Below are positions 23,606-32,626 of a stretch of DNA of 64,000 nt, one piece after another (within the stretch, counting starts at the first letter, position 1; each line of letters opens with the position of its first letter). The notes under the pieces are model-generated. The model was not told the origin of the DNA. It was given only the letters and a program-made list of their open reading frames with translations, and searched no databases. Source of the DNA: Candidatus Saccharimonadota bacterium (GTDB lineage: Bacteria; Patescibacteriota; Saccharimonadia; Saccharimonadales; Saccharimonadaceae); the NCBI GenBank assembly GCA_017652105.1, contig JAGCBP010000012.1, positions 1 to 64,000 on the forward strand, in the 5' to 3' direction. The translations under genes and the position numbers were made by a program.

Positions 23606-25182
23606 CTTTGCTCCCTTGGTCCACCATTCATATTCATATTCTGGAAGTTGCCAGCCCCATTTCCGACGGTGGTGGTGACGCTAGAAATCGTGAAAGTTTC
23701 GTATTTATTGCCATCCACATAGATTGTATAGCTTTCACCATTCTTAAACGCGCTAGTTCCCGCGGCTAAATGATTAAAAGTTTTAGCCGAAGTGTGTGCA
23801 AGAATCGTGTCCCCCGCGGAATTCTTAATTTCAATTTTGGTACCTTTAGCAAGGGTGGAGGTGAAATAAACACTGATATTATATATACTAGATGAAGAAC
23901 CTAAAGTTTCCGCCATTCCGCTAGCTCCCACAGCGATTACCGTGCCGCCATTCATTGTGATTCCGCCGCCAGAATCCAGAGCCCCATTACCATTGTTGGT
24001 TGGGCCATCAACTACTACTGTGCCACCATTGAAATACAGATACCCATTTGAGTCCACTCCATCTCCAGCCGCATTTATGTAGACTTCACCTCCGTTGATC
24101 GAAAGTTCGCAATTTTCATCAGTATCAAATGGGTTAGCGCCTGCTCGATTTTGCGATGAATTATCAGCCCCACCGCCAGTATTGATTCCATCATCATTTG
24201 AAAAAATCGAAATCTTGCCCGCGTTTATTGAAATTCTTTGCGCCTCTAGGCCCTCATATGATTTTGTAATTTCAATCTTCCCGCCGTCAATAATCAGTCG
24301 AGCATCAGCGTGAATTCCATCATCCCCAGATGAAATAGAAAAATCACCATCAACTATGCCAACATAATTATTTGAGTGTATAGCATCATCAGTAGAGTTG
24401 ATCACAAAATTACCACCATATATTAATATATTATTAATCGCTTTTAGTCCTTTTGCTTTGGCTATCAGGTTGAAGCTCCCATTTTCGATCAAAACAAAGC
24501 CTTTTGTAGTATTAGTATCGTTGGTAGATTTAATCGCATCACCGCTGGCGCTAATCATAAAAGAGGCATTCTCTACATGGACTGAATCTTTCCCTCTCAC
24601 TCCATCGTCAGTAGCCGTAATATTATAAGTCCCCTTCCTAAAGGTTAAATCATCCTTTGAGACAACACCATCTTGATAATTAGCCTTAATATCTAGCGTA
24701 CCATCACCAGAAAAGCTAAGGTCTGCTTTTGAATATATCGCACCATCAACATCCTCATCCCAATCAGAACTGTATCTGCTGCCATCTTCCAAATAGCTTT
24801 CGCCTACCAGTTCTATCACCAAATCATCGCCGGAAAGGCAAGCAATAGCTGGGCCGGTAGTATTTTTAATTGAAACATTGTCAAGGATTAGCCTTGCTAC
24901 TCCATCGTTTGCGAGTTTCACAATGATAGCACCATCAGAAATTTTACCGCTCAAATAATAAGTCCCTGATTCGGTAATAGTATAAGTTTCACCGAGCTCC
25001 ACATTATAGGATGAATAGCGTTCCCAATTGATTTTAGTGTCACCGTTGTCAATATCCACCGTACCCTCAATATTACGAGCATTGTCGCCGAGGTGAGAAT
25101 AATTCAAATTCAGTATCACCGCCACAATTAAAAGAACGATTAGAAACGCACCTCCCGCTATCCATCGCCAATTAAATTTCAT
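23602..25182 (-). CDS. exported beta-helix surface protein (DUF4353 / carbohydrate-binding-like)
   Basis: 526 residues. One N-terminal membrane helix (about 8-26), a beta-sandwich lead-in with YYLSGKISDGAIIV, and then about a dozen repeats with turns such as DDGV, DDAIH, DDGIH, DDGIN and GDGVDSNG, typical of a right-handed beta-helix of the DUF4353 family. The C-terminal domain holds TSAFKNGESYTIYVDG. It should be anchored and face outside. The family is known beside VTC and DUF4956 genes, sometimes with CotH kinases, but its ligand is not established. Acidic turns could bind Ca2+. It overlaps DUF4956 by 1 bp. Confidence 0.82.
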   Translation of the reverse strand: MKFNWRWIAGGAFLIVLLIVAVILNLNYSHLGDNARNIEGTVDIDNGDTKINWERYSSYNVELGETYTITESGTYYLSGKISDGAIIVKLANDGVARLILDNVSIKNTTGPAIACLSGDDLVIELVGESYLEDGSRYSSDWDEDVDGAIYSKADLSFSGDGTLDIKANYQDGVVSKDDLTFRKGTYNITATDDGVRGKDSVHVENASFMISASGDAIKSTNDTNTTKGFVLIENGSFNLIAKAKGLKAINNILIYGGNFVINSTDDAIHSNNYVGIVDGDFSISSGDDGIHADARLIIDGGKIEITKSYEGLEAQRISINAGKISIFSNDDGINTGGGADNSSQNRAGANPFDTDENCELSINGGEVYINAAGDGVDSNGYLYFNGGTVVVDGPTNNGNGALDSGGGITMNGGTVIAVGASGMAETLGSSSSIYNISVYFTSTLAKGTKIEIKNSAGDTILAHTSAKTFNHLAAGTSAFKNGESYTIYVDGNKYETFTISSVTTTVGNGAGNFQNMNMNGGPREQR

Positions 25183-25856
25183 TAAAGCTCCTCTTCCATG
25201 ACCGCTTGCGACAAAGAAACTTTGAGGTTGCAGTTCTTAGTCCTAATATCGTCCATCAAATCTTTTTCTTTGACGCCAGATCTTAGCTTTATATTATAAG
25301 TGAGATCATACATACTCCCCATGTTGATAGTTTTGGAAGAAATTAGCTCGGCATAGGCAGTGTATTTTTTGAATGTATCGGAAAAAATATCAGTATAGTC
25401 TAAATCTTCCGGTACGACAATTTTCAGAACGCGCTCTTTTTTGTCTGGTTCAAAGATTGGTAAGAAATTAAAGATCGCCATCGCTACTACACCTATCGCG
25501 GTCATCACTATACCAAACAGTACGTGACCCATACCGCAGGAGAGCCCAATCATCATAGCAAAGAAAATACTCAGAAGGTTCCTTGCGCTACCTCTGATCG
25601 AACGGAATCTAATCAAAGAAAAGGCGCCTAGAATAGCAATCGATGTCCCCAGATTTCCGTTTATCATAATCATTACCGCCATAGTAAGAAGCGGCAAGAC
25701 TACTAAAGTTATCAAAAAACCCTTGGTAGTGCATCTGGTAGTCAATTTATGTGCTATAGCTAGTAAAAGCCCCATACCCAGTGCCGCAGCGGCAGCAATT
25801 AATGCGGTGCTGATTTCAAGCCCAGCGGTTGATGAGTCGAATATACTATTAAACAT
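25182..25856 (-). CDS. DUF4956 membrane protein
   Basis: 224 residues. Four to five membrane helices in the first 140 residues, including the family hallmark GTSIAILGAFSLIRFRS, followed by a cytoplasmic alpha/beta domain (KIVVPEDLDYTDIF onward). DUF4956 is distantly like MgtC and habitually accompanies VTC-domain polymerases; it may help form a channel or membrane partner for the polymer. It overlaps the VTC gene by 8 bp and the beta-helix gene by 1 bp, so all are co-translated. Confidence 0.88.
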   Translation of the reverse strand: MFNSIFDSSTAGLEISTALIAAAAALGMGLLLAIAHKLTTRCTTKGFLITLVVLPLLTMAVMIMINGNLGTSIAILGAFSLIRFRSIRGSARNLLSIFFAMMIGLSCGMGHVLFGIVMTAIGVVAMAIFNFLPIFEPDKKERVLKIVVPEDLDYTDIFSDTFKKYTAYAELISSKTINMGSMYDLTYNIKLRSGVKEKDLMDDIRTKNCNLKVSLSQAVMEEEL

Positions 25857-26556
25857 TTGTCTCCTTTCTTATTTTTTCGTATATTTTACCAATCTTAGAA
25901 AAACGCTCTGGAAAAATTTTATTTTCCGACAAAAGATGGGTTAGCCACAATGGCATCCCCCCGCGCGCTTTAACTTCCATTATAATATTTCTTTTGTCGC
26001 TAAAATAATGTTTATCGTGGATAGTCCGTTTGAAATTTAAATCTTTATTTCTATAGCTCAAATTTTCATCAAAGGTGATCCTTAAATCGTCCTCACCAAC
26101 GTAACTTTTTCTACTATAATAAACTAGGATTTGCGGCTTCAAATCGAAGTAAGAAACCAAATAATCAACTTCTTTAGCAATTTGTCCACCCGCCAATTCC
26201 TCAGCTGTTTTTTCTCGCTTCAAAAACTTTTTAAATTGTTTATGAGTAAGTAGTACTCGCCGTTTATGTCCAATCCTAACATCTCTTTCTTTTTCCTTGG
26301 TTTTTATCTCTAAAAACACTCTATCAAAACCACTATATCCTCTTGCCCGGAATTTTTCTTTAAAATCCGGGTTCTCAATCGATTTAATAATTAAATCAAA
26401 GTTGTCAGTATCAAAATAAATGTTAAAAATTTCCGATTTAAAATATTTATCCTCTTTGGTATTTTTTTCGATTACATTTAGCAACTTTTTTCGAGTTGGC
26501 ACATCTATCAAATACTTCTTTTCGATTCGGTTAAATATTTCTTCGTGCATACTCAT
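25849..26556 (-). CDS. VTC-domain polyphosphate polymerase-like protein
   Basis: 235 residues with the full tunnel motif set of VTC/triphosphate-tunnel enzymes: RIEKKYL, IYFDT, KFRARGY, FLEIKTK, HKRRV, EVDYLV, YSRKSYV, LRITFDEN, IIMEVKA and SKIGK. In yeast VTC4 these basic and acidic residues bind ATP and Mn2+ and extend polyphosphate. Here it probably makes polyphosphate or another phosphate polymer at the inner membrane face. The AGGA upstream suits ATG 26556. It is the first of five overlapping genes ending in a two-component system; the beta-lactamase-like gene lies only 28 nt upstream. Confidence 0.87.
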   Translation of the reverse strand: MSMHEEIFNRIEKKYLIDVPTRKKLLNVIEKNTKEDKYFKSEIFNIYFDTDNFDLIIKSIENPDFKEKFRARGYSGFDRVFLEIKTKEKERDVRIGHKRRVLLTHKQFKKFLKREKTAEELAGGQIAKEVDYLVSYFDLKPQILVYYSRKSYVGEDDLRITFDENLSYRNKDLNFKRTIHDKHYFSDKRNIIMEVKARGGMPLWLTHLLSENKIFPERFSKIGKIYEKIRKETNV

Positions 26557-26584
26557 AATATAATCCTAAAACCTTAAAGAAACA

Positions 26585-27544
26585 TTAAATTTCGTCCTCA
26601 TAAAATTTATCTTCTAGCATTTTACCAAACTGGCGAATATTTTTAAAATCAACTTTATTAGTCATTACTACCACGATAAAATCCCTTGTTTTATCTTGCC
26701 AAGGAAACTTCACAATCGCTGCATCATGATAGATATTCCAGTATTTCCCTTCCGCATTGTAGGCCCAGCCTACCTTATTGTAGACAGATGCTTTTGAGAA
26801 ACCGCTAGGCAGTCCTTGGCGCCATTCATAAGTAGTGTTCGGCTGATTCAAGAACGAATCCCACATCGGATCGAGCAAAGTAGGATCATTAAAATCTGGA
26901 TGTTCATAAAAACGCTTCATTATTAGCATAATATCATTCACATTAGAAGTTAACTTGGAAATGTCCGAATCGGTAATTTTCCAATCTTTCTCAATAGTAT
27001 TATCTAAATTATCGTGTCCTATCATATTCCATAAAGTTTCTGCGCAAGGTGAATGAGACTCTCTAATTGCAAGATCCAAACATTTTGCAATCGTTTTACC
27101 AGTACTGCCCGCCTTGGCATTTGGATCCCATTTTTTATCATAAATTCGCTTATACCCTTCATATACCACAAATAGTTTATACAAAGAAGCAGTGTTGTAT
27201 TCTTCTTTTACATTATAAGAGCCCGCAACTTCATCTAAATCAAGATCGTAAATCAGAATGCTCTCGTTGCCTTTTACGGTTTTTATCCATTCATCAATTA
27301 CTGGTTGAAAATCAATCGGCTGGATAGTCTCTTCTGCAGGAGCAGGTTCTGCGGGGCCGTCTAAAGATTCCTCGGAATTTTCCTCATCAAGATTAGAAGT
27401 AATTGGCGACATATTAGAATTCATAAAGCTACAAACGACCAATGTAATCCCAAAACTAGCAATCCCTATTATAATAAATGTCGCAATTAGGGATACCCAA
27501 AATCTAGATCGCCTAGACACTCTTCTGTTTTTTACCACACCCAT
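26585..27544 (-). CDS. exported class A beta-lactamase-like serine hydrolase
   Basis: 319 residues. A basic start and one membrane helix (about 14-37), a Pro/Glu-rich linker (PAEPAPAEET), then a serine beta-lactamase fold. The SxxK motif is ASLYK, the SDN position reads SPC, and the KTG position reads KVG. With these substitutions it is more likely a peptidoglycan- or peptide-acting hydrolase, or a binding protein, than a resistance enzyme. The ATG at 27544 follows TATAAT by 9 nt. It may be co-transcribed with the VTC operon. Confidence 0.72.
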   Translation of the reverse strand: MGVVKNRRVSRRSRFWVSLIATFIIIGIASFGITLVVCSFMNSNMSPITSNLDEENSEESLDGPAEPAPAEETIQPIDFQPVIDEWIKTVKGNESILIYDLDLDEVAGSYNVKEEYNTASLYKLFVVYEGYKRIYDKKWDPNAKAGSTGKTIAKCLDLAIRESHSPCAETLWNMIGHDNLDNTIEKDWKITDSDISKLTSNVNDIMLIMKRFYEHPDFNDPTLLDPMWDSFLNQPNTTYEWRQGLPSGFSKASVYNKVGWAYNAEGKYWNIYHDAAIVKFPWQDKTRDFIVVVMTNKVDFKNIRQFGKMLEDKFYEDEI

Positions 27545-27553
27545 ATATAATAT

Positions 27554-27559
27554 ATTATA
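27554..27559 (-). promoter_or_regulatory. -10 promoter of the beta-lactamase-like gene
   Basis: TATAAT on the minus strand, 9 nt before ATG 27544. It may also drive the VTC operon, because no terminator lies between. Confidence 0.55.
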
Positions 27560-27570
27560 CACCTAGATCG

Positions 27571-28536
27571 CTAAAAATTAGAAAAATATTGCGACCAATG
27601 AGTGCGATATTTTGTGTTCGGATCGAAATAAAAACCTACTGCCAGTCTAGTGTAGTTAGGGTTTAGAATGTTTTCCCGGTGCTTCTCAGAGTTCATCCAA
27701 GCTGCTACTGCTGTTTCTGGAGATACTGCTGAGTTTCCAGCTACTAAATTTTCTCCCTCCGTGTAGGCTAGGTAGTTGTCGTCAGGTTCCATGCATGCGG
27801 TGTCCCACGAAGTACCATCAGGTCTAGTGTGAGCATAAAGTTGCACGATCTCTTCCGCTCTAACCTCTGCCGCATCAGCACAAGTTTCACCCCAAGTTAG
27901 CTTTGAGAGCCCATTTCTTACCCGCTCTTGATTGACTAAAGATAGTACCTCATATTTCCACTTGTCTGTCGGGACTTCAAGCACTATTACATCAATGCTA
28001 TCCCTCCGAGTACCGTCATAAGTACCAGCCGTAACCGTAGTCTTGCCTACTCCATTGACGACCGGAAACCTACAAGTATCCGACGAATAGCCTAGCCAAG
28101 TCCTAGCCGAAGTATAAAAACCAGAAATTACATCAGTATTGCTAGTTTGCCAATACATTGGCCCTAGATCTCTTAAATCTCCACCTACACAAATATCCAC
28201 ATTGGCCGTTTGGTAAATATAAATCGAATCACCTGCCCAAAGTTCACCATCAGGCACCGGCTCAGAGCTCATTCCCTCATTGGTATGTACAGAAGTGACA
28301 TAATTTTTTTGTGCTTCAGTCAACTCCACGCTAGAATTACTCTCAGCATCAATCAGGTTGGTTTGATCCACTGAGCCATCTATATCGTCAGAACGCTCAC
28401 CCACCACCTTAAAATCTAACCCGCCTTTCAGCCAAATCGCCCCAGCAATCAAAACTCCAGCCACCAAAATTGCCGCCGCATTCACGGACAAGAGAATTGT
28501 CATTTTTGTCTGCTTAAGACTTGCAGCAGCAGCCAT
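27571..28536 (-). CDS. exported CAP-domain (SCP/PR1, YkwD-like) protein
   Basis: 321 residues. One N-terminal membrane helix (about 13-36), an Ig-like/BIg2-style middle with SNTDVISGFY and GKTTVTAGTYDG, and a C-terminal CAP domain: LVNQERVRNGL, the first His in YAHTRPDGTSW, GENLVAG, and SEKHRENIL. CAP proteins bind lipids or act on surfaces; bacterial roles are mostly unknown. GGAGGT lies 10 nt before the ATG. It stands in a cluster of exported envelope proteins. Confidence 0.85.
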   Translation of the reverse strand: MAAAASLKQTKMTILLSVNAAAILVAGVLIAGAIWLKGGLDFKVVGERSDDIDGSVDQTNLIDAESNSSVELTEAQKNYVTSVHTNEGMSSEPVPDGELWAGDSIYIYQTANVDICVGGDLRDLGPMYWQTSNTDVISGFYTSARTWLGYSSDTCRFPVVNGVGKTTVTAGTYDGTRRDSIDVIVLEVPTDKWKYEVLSLVNQERVRNGLSKLTWGETCADAAEVRAEEIVQLYAHTRPDGTSWDTACMEPDDNYLAYTEGENLVAGNSAVSPETAVAAWMNSEKHRENILNPNYTRLAVGFYFDPNTKYRTHWSQYFSNF

Positions 28537-28594
28537 TCGATCTGTTTACCTCCATTTAGATAATTATAACACAACCATTTAAAATCTAAAAGAC

Positions 28595-30088
28595 TTACGG
28601 CTTAACTTTTACCAATCGATCGATCCACCAGGCGAGTGTGTCGGCATCAAGTAGCTTAGTCTGCATATCTTTACCATAAACCGTACCCACTAGCTTAGTT
28701 TGAAGGAGTTTACCATTATAGAAATAGTGGGCCAACACCAGGCTTCTCGTCGTGCCTGGCCAATCGGTTTGATCAAAGAATAGATTTCCGAGACCATAAT
28801 ATATTACACCATCGCCATAGAGTTCAAAAGTTTGCGCTTGGTGGGCGCTAGTACCTACTACTATGTCTGCACCGAGATCGATCAGATGTCTAAAGAATCC
28901 CACTTGATCGCCAGCAGCAGAATTGGCTCTGTCGCAAATTGGATCCTCATAGGTAGAAGCATAGGCATTACATTCATAATATTGAACATCTACGATCACC
29001 AAATCACCACGCGCTTTAGCATCTCTAATCTGCTCAGCAGCTACCGCTTCATAGTATTGATTTGCTCCAGGCGTATTGTCCAATGTCGCACCGCCGGTTG
29101 ATTGGTTAAACGCTAGCATCGTGATGCCAGTGCCTTTTTGTGATATTTCGAGTGGCTTTTTGGCCTCCTCTGCGGTTTTCCCGCCACCTACAATCTTGAT
29201 ACCGTTTTCATTGTAAATATCAATCGTATCTAAAGCGGCTTGGTCTCCACAATCTTGATTGTGGTTGCCGGTTAGTTCTACTACATCTAGCCCGATTGCG
29301 GTCAAGGTATCAATAAATCTAGTGTCTGAGCAGATATTTGCACCCGAAGCATATTTAGTGAAAGAAGACTCGTTGGAAGTATGCGTAATATCAAAAGCCG
29401 ACAAAAACGGACCAATTTCCTCGGCGAAATAAGTTGCATCACCGCCTACTTGGTTTAATCTAGTATTCATCCTCCGAGAAAGTGCCGTCACACCAGTTTG
29501 AGCAAAAGTTAGAACTGTATCTTTAGCTGGAAATTCTTTAATGAAAGCTTTTGCCACTAGCGGTTCTATTTCGTCTTCAAACTTTTCCGAATTAAATTCA
29601 ATCGTCCGAAATACTACGCCTGTATCAAATTCATCTAGATAATACTTTCCGTTGATTGAAAGTAATTTTTTGGAAAAATCCAGTTCCGACAAAGGAATTA
29701 GCTGAAAATCGTTAGCGGCCTTAAAATTCTCGTCGAATAACTCTTCGACTGTATCTACATCGATATTAGTTTTTGAACTATAGAAATCCGTAACCGGTAC
29801 TAAAATTTCATACAAATATTCATTATGTTTTTTGGCTGGTTTTTCCAAAGTATATTTTGCGTCAATTTTTACATCTTTATCCAGATCAACTTCCTTAGTG
29901 AAAATCCCATTCAGCGTCTCCAGTTCGGCCGAATTTAGTGAGTCAGCATAATATACGACCCCCGGAATTCTAAAAATTCCAGTTTTAGTGAAAAATTGCA
30001 CCCCAAAAAATACCCCCACAAAAACTATCGCAAATGCTATAACTATCGCAATAACTTTACCAACTTTTTTCTTCCTCCTACTCTTCAT
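28595..30088 (-). CDS. CapA-family membrane-anchored metallophosphatase-like protein
   Basis: 497 residues. A very basic N-terminus (KSRRKKKVGK) and one membrane helix, then an accessory domain, then the CapA/PGA-synthesis fold: ELTGNHNQDCG, VVDVQYYECN, GADIVVGTSAHQAQ and YYGLGNLFFDQ. CapA helps anchor or export poly-gamma-glutamate in Bacillus; in other bacteria it acts in capsule or wall metabolism. No other cap genes are nearby, so poly-glutamate itself is doubtful. TAAAAT lies 6 nt before the ATG. Confidence 0.82.
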   Translation of the reverse strand: MKSRRKKKVGKVIAIVIAFAIVFVGVFFGVQFFTKTGIFRIPGVVYYADSLNSAELETLNGIFTKEVDLDKDVKIDAKYTLEKPAKKHNEYLYEILVPVTDFYSSKTNIDVDTVEELFDENFKAANDFQLIPLSELDFSKKLLSINGKYYLDEFDTGVVFRTIEFNSEKFEDEIEPLVAKAFIKEFPAKDTVLTFAQTGVTALSRRMNTRLNQVGGDATYFAEEIGPFLSAFDITHTSNESSFTKYASGANICSDTRFIDTLTAIGLDVVELTGNHNQDCGDQAALDTIDIYNENGIKIVGGGKTAEEAKKPLEISQKGTGITMLAFNQSTGGATLDNTPGANQYYEAVAAEQIRDAKARGDLVIVDVQYYECNAYASTYEDPICDRANSAAGDQVGFFRHLIDLGADIVVGTSAHQAQTFELYGDGVIYYGLGNLFFDQTDWPGTTRSLVLAHYFYNGKLLQTKLVGTVYGKDMQTKLLDADTLAWWIDRLVKVKP

Positions 30089-30094
30089 ATTTTT

Positions 30095-30100
30095 ATTTTA
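30095..30100 (-). promoter_or_regulatory. extended -10 promoter of the CapA-like gene
   Basis: TGG-TAAAAT on the minus strand, 6 nt before ATG 30088; back to back with the promoter at 30126. Confidence 0.55.
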
Positions 30101-30125
30101 CCACATTTTAGAATTTCAAAAGTGA

Positions 30126-30131
30126 TATAAT
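30126..30131 (+). promoter_or_regulatory. extended -10 promoter of the deacetylase gene
   Basis: TGA-TATAAT then exactly 6 nt to ATG 30138. Confidence 0.62.
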
Positions 30132-30137
30132 TAAAGT

Positions 30138-31001
30138 ATGAAAAATCGGCGCCGTGAGCGAAGGGTACACATTATTATAGTTTCTGTACTTGCTAGTGTC
30201 CTCGGTGTCCTTTTTATTGCTTTTATCAGTGTTTTAGCGACATCTGGCATTGTCGCAAACGAAGCCAAAAAAGGTATCGAAAATATGGAATGTGATTTTT
30301 GTGAAGAGTTGGTCGCCAAAATTCGGGTCGAAGAAGAGGCTGCGGCTCAAAAAGCCATGGCAGAAAAAATCGCTAATGCTGTCGGTATTGTATACCTCAC
30401 TTTTGACGATGGGCCGGGAGACCATACTGAACGGTTGCTGGATATTTTGGATACTCATAATATCAAAGTTACCTTTTTCGTGACTGGACGAGGTAGTGAT
30501 GAAACTATTAAACGAGAATCCGACGAAGGACACACTGTTGCTATGCATACATGGTCGCATAAATATAATTACGTTTACGCGAGTGTAGCTAATTATTTTG
30601 CCGATTTAGCTCAAATTGCTGATAGAGTAAAAAATGTCACTGGAAAAGAGTCAAACATCATTCGCTTTCCCGGTGGCAGCTCAAATACCGTGAGCGCCCG
30701 TTATGATGGCCGAACCAAAATCATGTCTACTCTAGTAAACGAAGTAACCGCTCGCGGCTACACCTACTTTGATTGGAATGTCGATTCTGATGATGCAGGA
30801 AGGGCCAAAAGCGCTGATGTAGTATATAATAATGTAGTTTCGCATCTAAAACCGGGAGCAAATGTAGTTTTACAACACGATATTTACGATTATTCCGTGG
30901 ATGCGGTGGAAAGAATCATTGAATATGGTGAAGCTAACGGTTATGTTTTTCTCCCGATCAAAGAAGATACCGCACCAGTCCATCACGGTGTCAATAATTA
31001 A
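30138..31001 (+). CDS. membrane-anchored polysaccharide deacetylase (NodB domain)
   Basis: 287 residues. Basic start, one membrane helix (about 10-35), a coiled-coil linker rich in Glu/Ala, and a NodB domain with all motifs: TFDDGP (catalytic Asp and metal Asp), HTWSH (two metal His), RFPGG, DWNVDSDD and the late LQHDIY His. It probably N-deacetylates peptidoglycan or an exported GlcNAc polymer, which would protect the wall from lysozyme. mRNA is leaderless by promoter position. Confidence 0.9.
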   Translation: MKNRRRERRVHIIIVSVLASVLGVLFIAFISVLATSGIVANEAKKGIENMECDFCEELVAKIRVEEEAAAQKAMAEKIANAVGIVYLTFDDGPGDHTERLLDILDTHNIKVTFFVTGRGSDETIKRESDEGHTVAMHTWSHKYNYVYASVANYFADLAQIADRVKNVTGKESNIIRFPGGSSNTVSARYDGRTKIMSTLVNEVTARGYTYFDWNVDSDDAGRAKSADVVYNNVVSHLKPGANVVLQHDIYDYSVDAVERIIEYGEANGYVFLPIKEDTAPVHHGVNN

Positions 31002-31028
31002 AACTTGTAGACAAATTAATTTTTGTGA

Positions 31029-31034
31029 TATAAT
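31029..31034 (+). promoter_or_regulatory. extended -10 promoter of the P-loop kinase gene
   Basis: TGA-TATAAT with 9 nt to ATG 31044. Confidence 0.55.
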
Positions 31035-31043
31035 AAACTTAAT

Positions 31044-31541
31044 ATGGAAGGTAATAAGTCAAAACCAAGAGCTCTACTTGTTTTCGGGGCGCCCTGCAGT
31101 GGGAAGTCTACTTTCAGTGAAAAATTCGCAGCGAAGTTCGACTTGGCCCTCTACGACTTCGATGAGCTAAAAGTCAAATATCGTTTGACTAGAAAAAATA
31201 TTTTATTAATTATTAAATTAATCGCACATACCGGCAAAACTATTATTATAGAAGGTGGGCTCTCTACCGAGAAAGAGCGTGAAGAGATTAGGAATATCCT
31301 AAGAAACGCCGGCTACGATCCGTCACTTATTTGGATTCAAACTGACGTCACTACTATTAGGAATCGTCTCAAAGTTCGCTATAAATCCGTAGAAAAAGCC
31401 AAAGAAGTCTACGAGACCGAAGTAGCTCATTTGGAGGCTCCTAGCGAAATCGAATCGCCAATTATTCTCTCTGGCAAACATACCTTTGAGACTCAGACCA
31501 AGCACGTTTTGGCAGGCCTAGCTGATGTTAATCGAGGATAA
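31044..31541 (+). CDS. small P-loop ATPase/kinase
   Basis: 165 residues. Walker A GAPCSGKST (about 15-23), an acidic DFDEL segment where related nucleoside, shikimate or zeta-type kinases hold their acceptor Asp, IIIEGGLS as the second strand, and a late Arg-containing lid (RNRLKVRYKS). It probably phosphorylates a small molecule or RNA end; the substrate is unknown. It overlaps the YgjP-like peptidase gene by 17 bp. Confidence 0.72.
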   Translation: MEGNKSKPRALLVFGAPCSGKSTFSEKFAAKFDLALYDFDELKVKYRLTRKNILLIIKLIAHTGKTIIIEGGLSTEKEREEIRNILRNAGYDPSLIWIQTDVTTIRNRLKVRYKSVEKAKEVYETEVAHLEAPSEIESPIILSGKHTFETQTKHVLAGLADVNRG

Positions 31542-32070
31542 AGAGTTCGGCGAGGTTATCGTCAGGAAAAATGCTCTTTCAAGAAGTATCAAATTTTCTG
31601 TATCTACTTCTGGACGTCTACAGATGTCTGTTCCTAACCATACGCCAAACTTCCTACTCAAAAAATATTTGAACTTAAATCGCAAAAATATTAAGGCGAA
31701 GTTAAAACTAGCCGATCCTTCCACTCAAAAAACTCGTGACTACCAAAAGAAAGTTTTAATGAAAAAAGCCAAAGCCTACCTTCCCTATCGCTTAGAATAT
31801 TACGCCAAACTTTATGATTATAAATATGCTAAATGTAAATTAACTCATGCCGGCACTAGATGGGGTTCCTGCTCATCCAATAAGACTATCTCGCTCAATA
31901 TCGGCCTAATGAAAATTCCCGAAAAATTGCGAGATTATGTGATTTTACACGAGCTGGCTCATTTAAACCACATGGATCATTCCAAGGCATTTTGGGCAGA
32001 AGTTGGCTCTCATGATAAAAATTACAAAAATCATGATAAAAAATTAAAAATGTTTAGTCCCGGTCTATAA
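31525..32070 (+). CDS. YgjP-like zinc metallopeptidase (M48-related, DUF45)
   Basis: 181 residues. The diagnostic RWGSCSSNKTISLN segment precedes the zinc motif HELAH (about 148-152) and the downstream DHSKAFW. This is the UPF/DUF45 YgjP family, cytoplasmic predicted metalloproteases with unknown targets. Its ATG lies inside the kinase gene, giving translational coupling. Confidence 0.9.
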   Translation: MLIEDKEFGEVIVRKNALSRSIKFSVSTSGRLQMSVPNHTPNFLLKKYLNLNRKNIKAKLKLADPSTQKTRDYQKKVLMKKAKAYLPYRLEYYAKLYDYKYAKCKLTHAGTRWGSCSSNKTISLNIGLMKIPEKLRDYVILHELAHLNHMDHSKAFWAEVGSHDKNYKNHDKKLKMFSPGL

Positions 32071-32134
32071 ATTTCCAAAAAAAACACTACCTTTTTTATT
32101 CCGCTCATGCTACAATAAAATAAAAGGAGGTAGT

Positions 32135-32626
32135 GTGGAGCTACGACGAAGGTGGAATTTTTGTAAGATTTTTAGCCTAATTTATGTGCTAGCTTTTTCT
32201 GTCTATATAATTGTAGGCTTACAGCCAGCCGAAGCTCACGAATATACTATTTCTGGCAATCTAAATATCCCTAGTATTGGTTTAGTTTCGGATGTCACTA
32301 ATCTCACTCTAGAAAATCACAAATTAAATACTCCCGACACTATTGTCGGCAGTTATACTAGACATCTCGGCAAGACATTACTCATCGGCCATTCTACCAC
32401 TGTATTCAAAAATCTAGAAAACATTTCGATCGGTGACACCATTAATTACAATGATCAAAACTACCGGGTGATCAACATAGAGAAAATAGCCAAATCAAAT
32501 ATAGATATGGACAAGATTTTGTCTCGCGAAAAAGAAAACACTCTTATTGTCATGACCTGTGCCGGGACAATTCTTGATAATGGCGATGCTTCGCATCGCT
32601 TCATCGTTACGGCTACCGAGATTTAA
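32135..32626 (+). CDS. sortase
   Basis: 163 residues. One N-terminal membrane helix (about 13-32), then a short sortase barrel: catalytic His in LLIGHSTT, Cys in VMTCAG, and Arg in SHRFIVT. The small size and motifs resemble class D/E housekeeping sortases. It should cleave a C-terminal sorting signal and attach proteins to the wall or to each other. No protein in the window ends with an obvious LPxTG-type signal. The GTG start follows AAAGGAGG. It overlaps the convergent GH97 gene by 14 bp. Confidence 0.85.
   Translation: MELRRRWNFCKIFSLIYVLAFSVYIIVGLQPAEAHEYTISGNLNIPSIGLVSDVTNLTLENHKLNTPDTIVGSYTRHLGKTLLIGHSTTVFKNLENISIGDTINYNDQNYRVINIEKIAKSNIDMDKILSREKENTLIVMTCAGTILDNGDASHRFIVTATEI

Noticed and set aside
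25849-26556. CYTH-type adenylate cyclase or thiamine triphosphatase
   Set aside because: Motif order and the EVDYLV and SRKSYV segments fit VTC, and the DUF4956 neighbour supports it.
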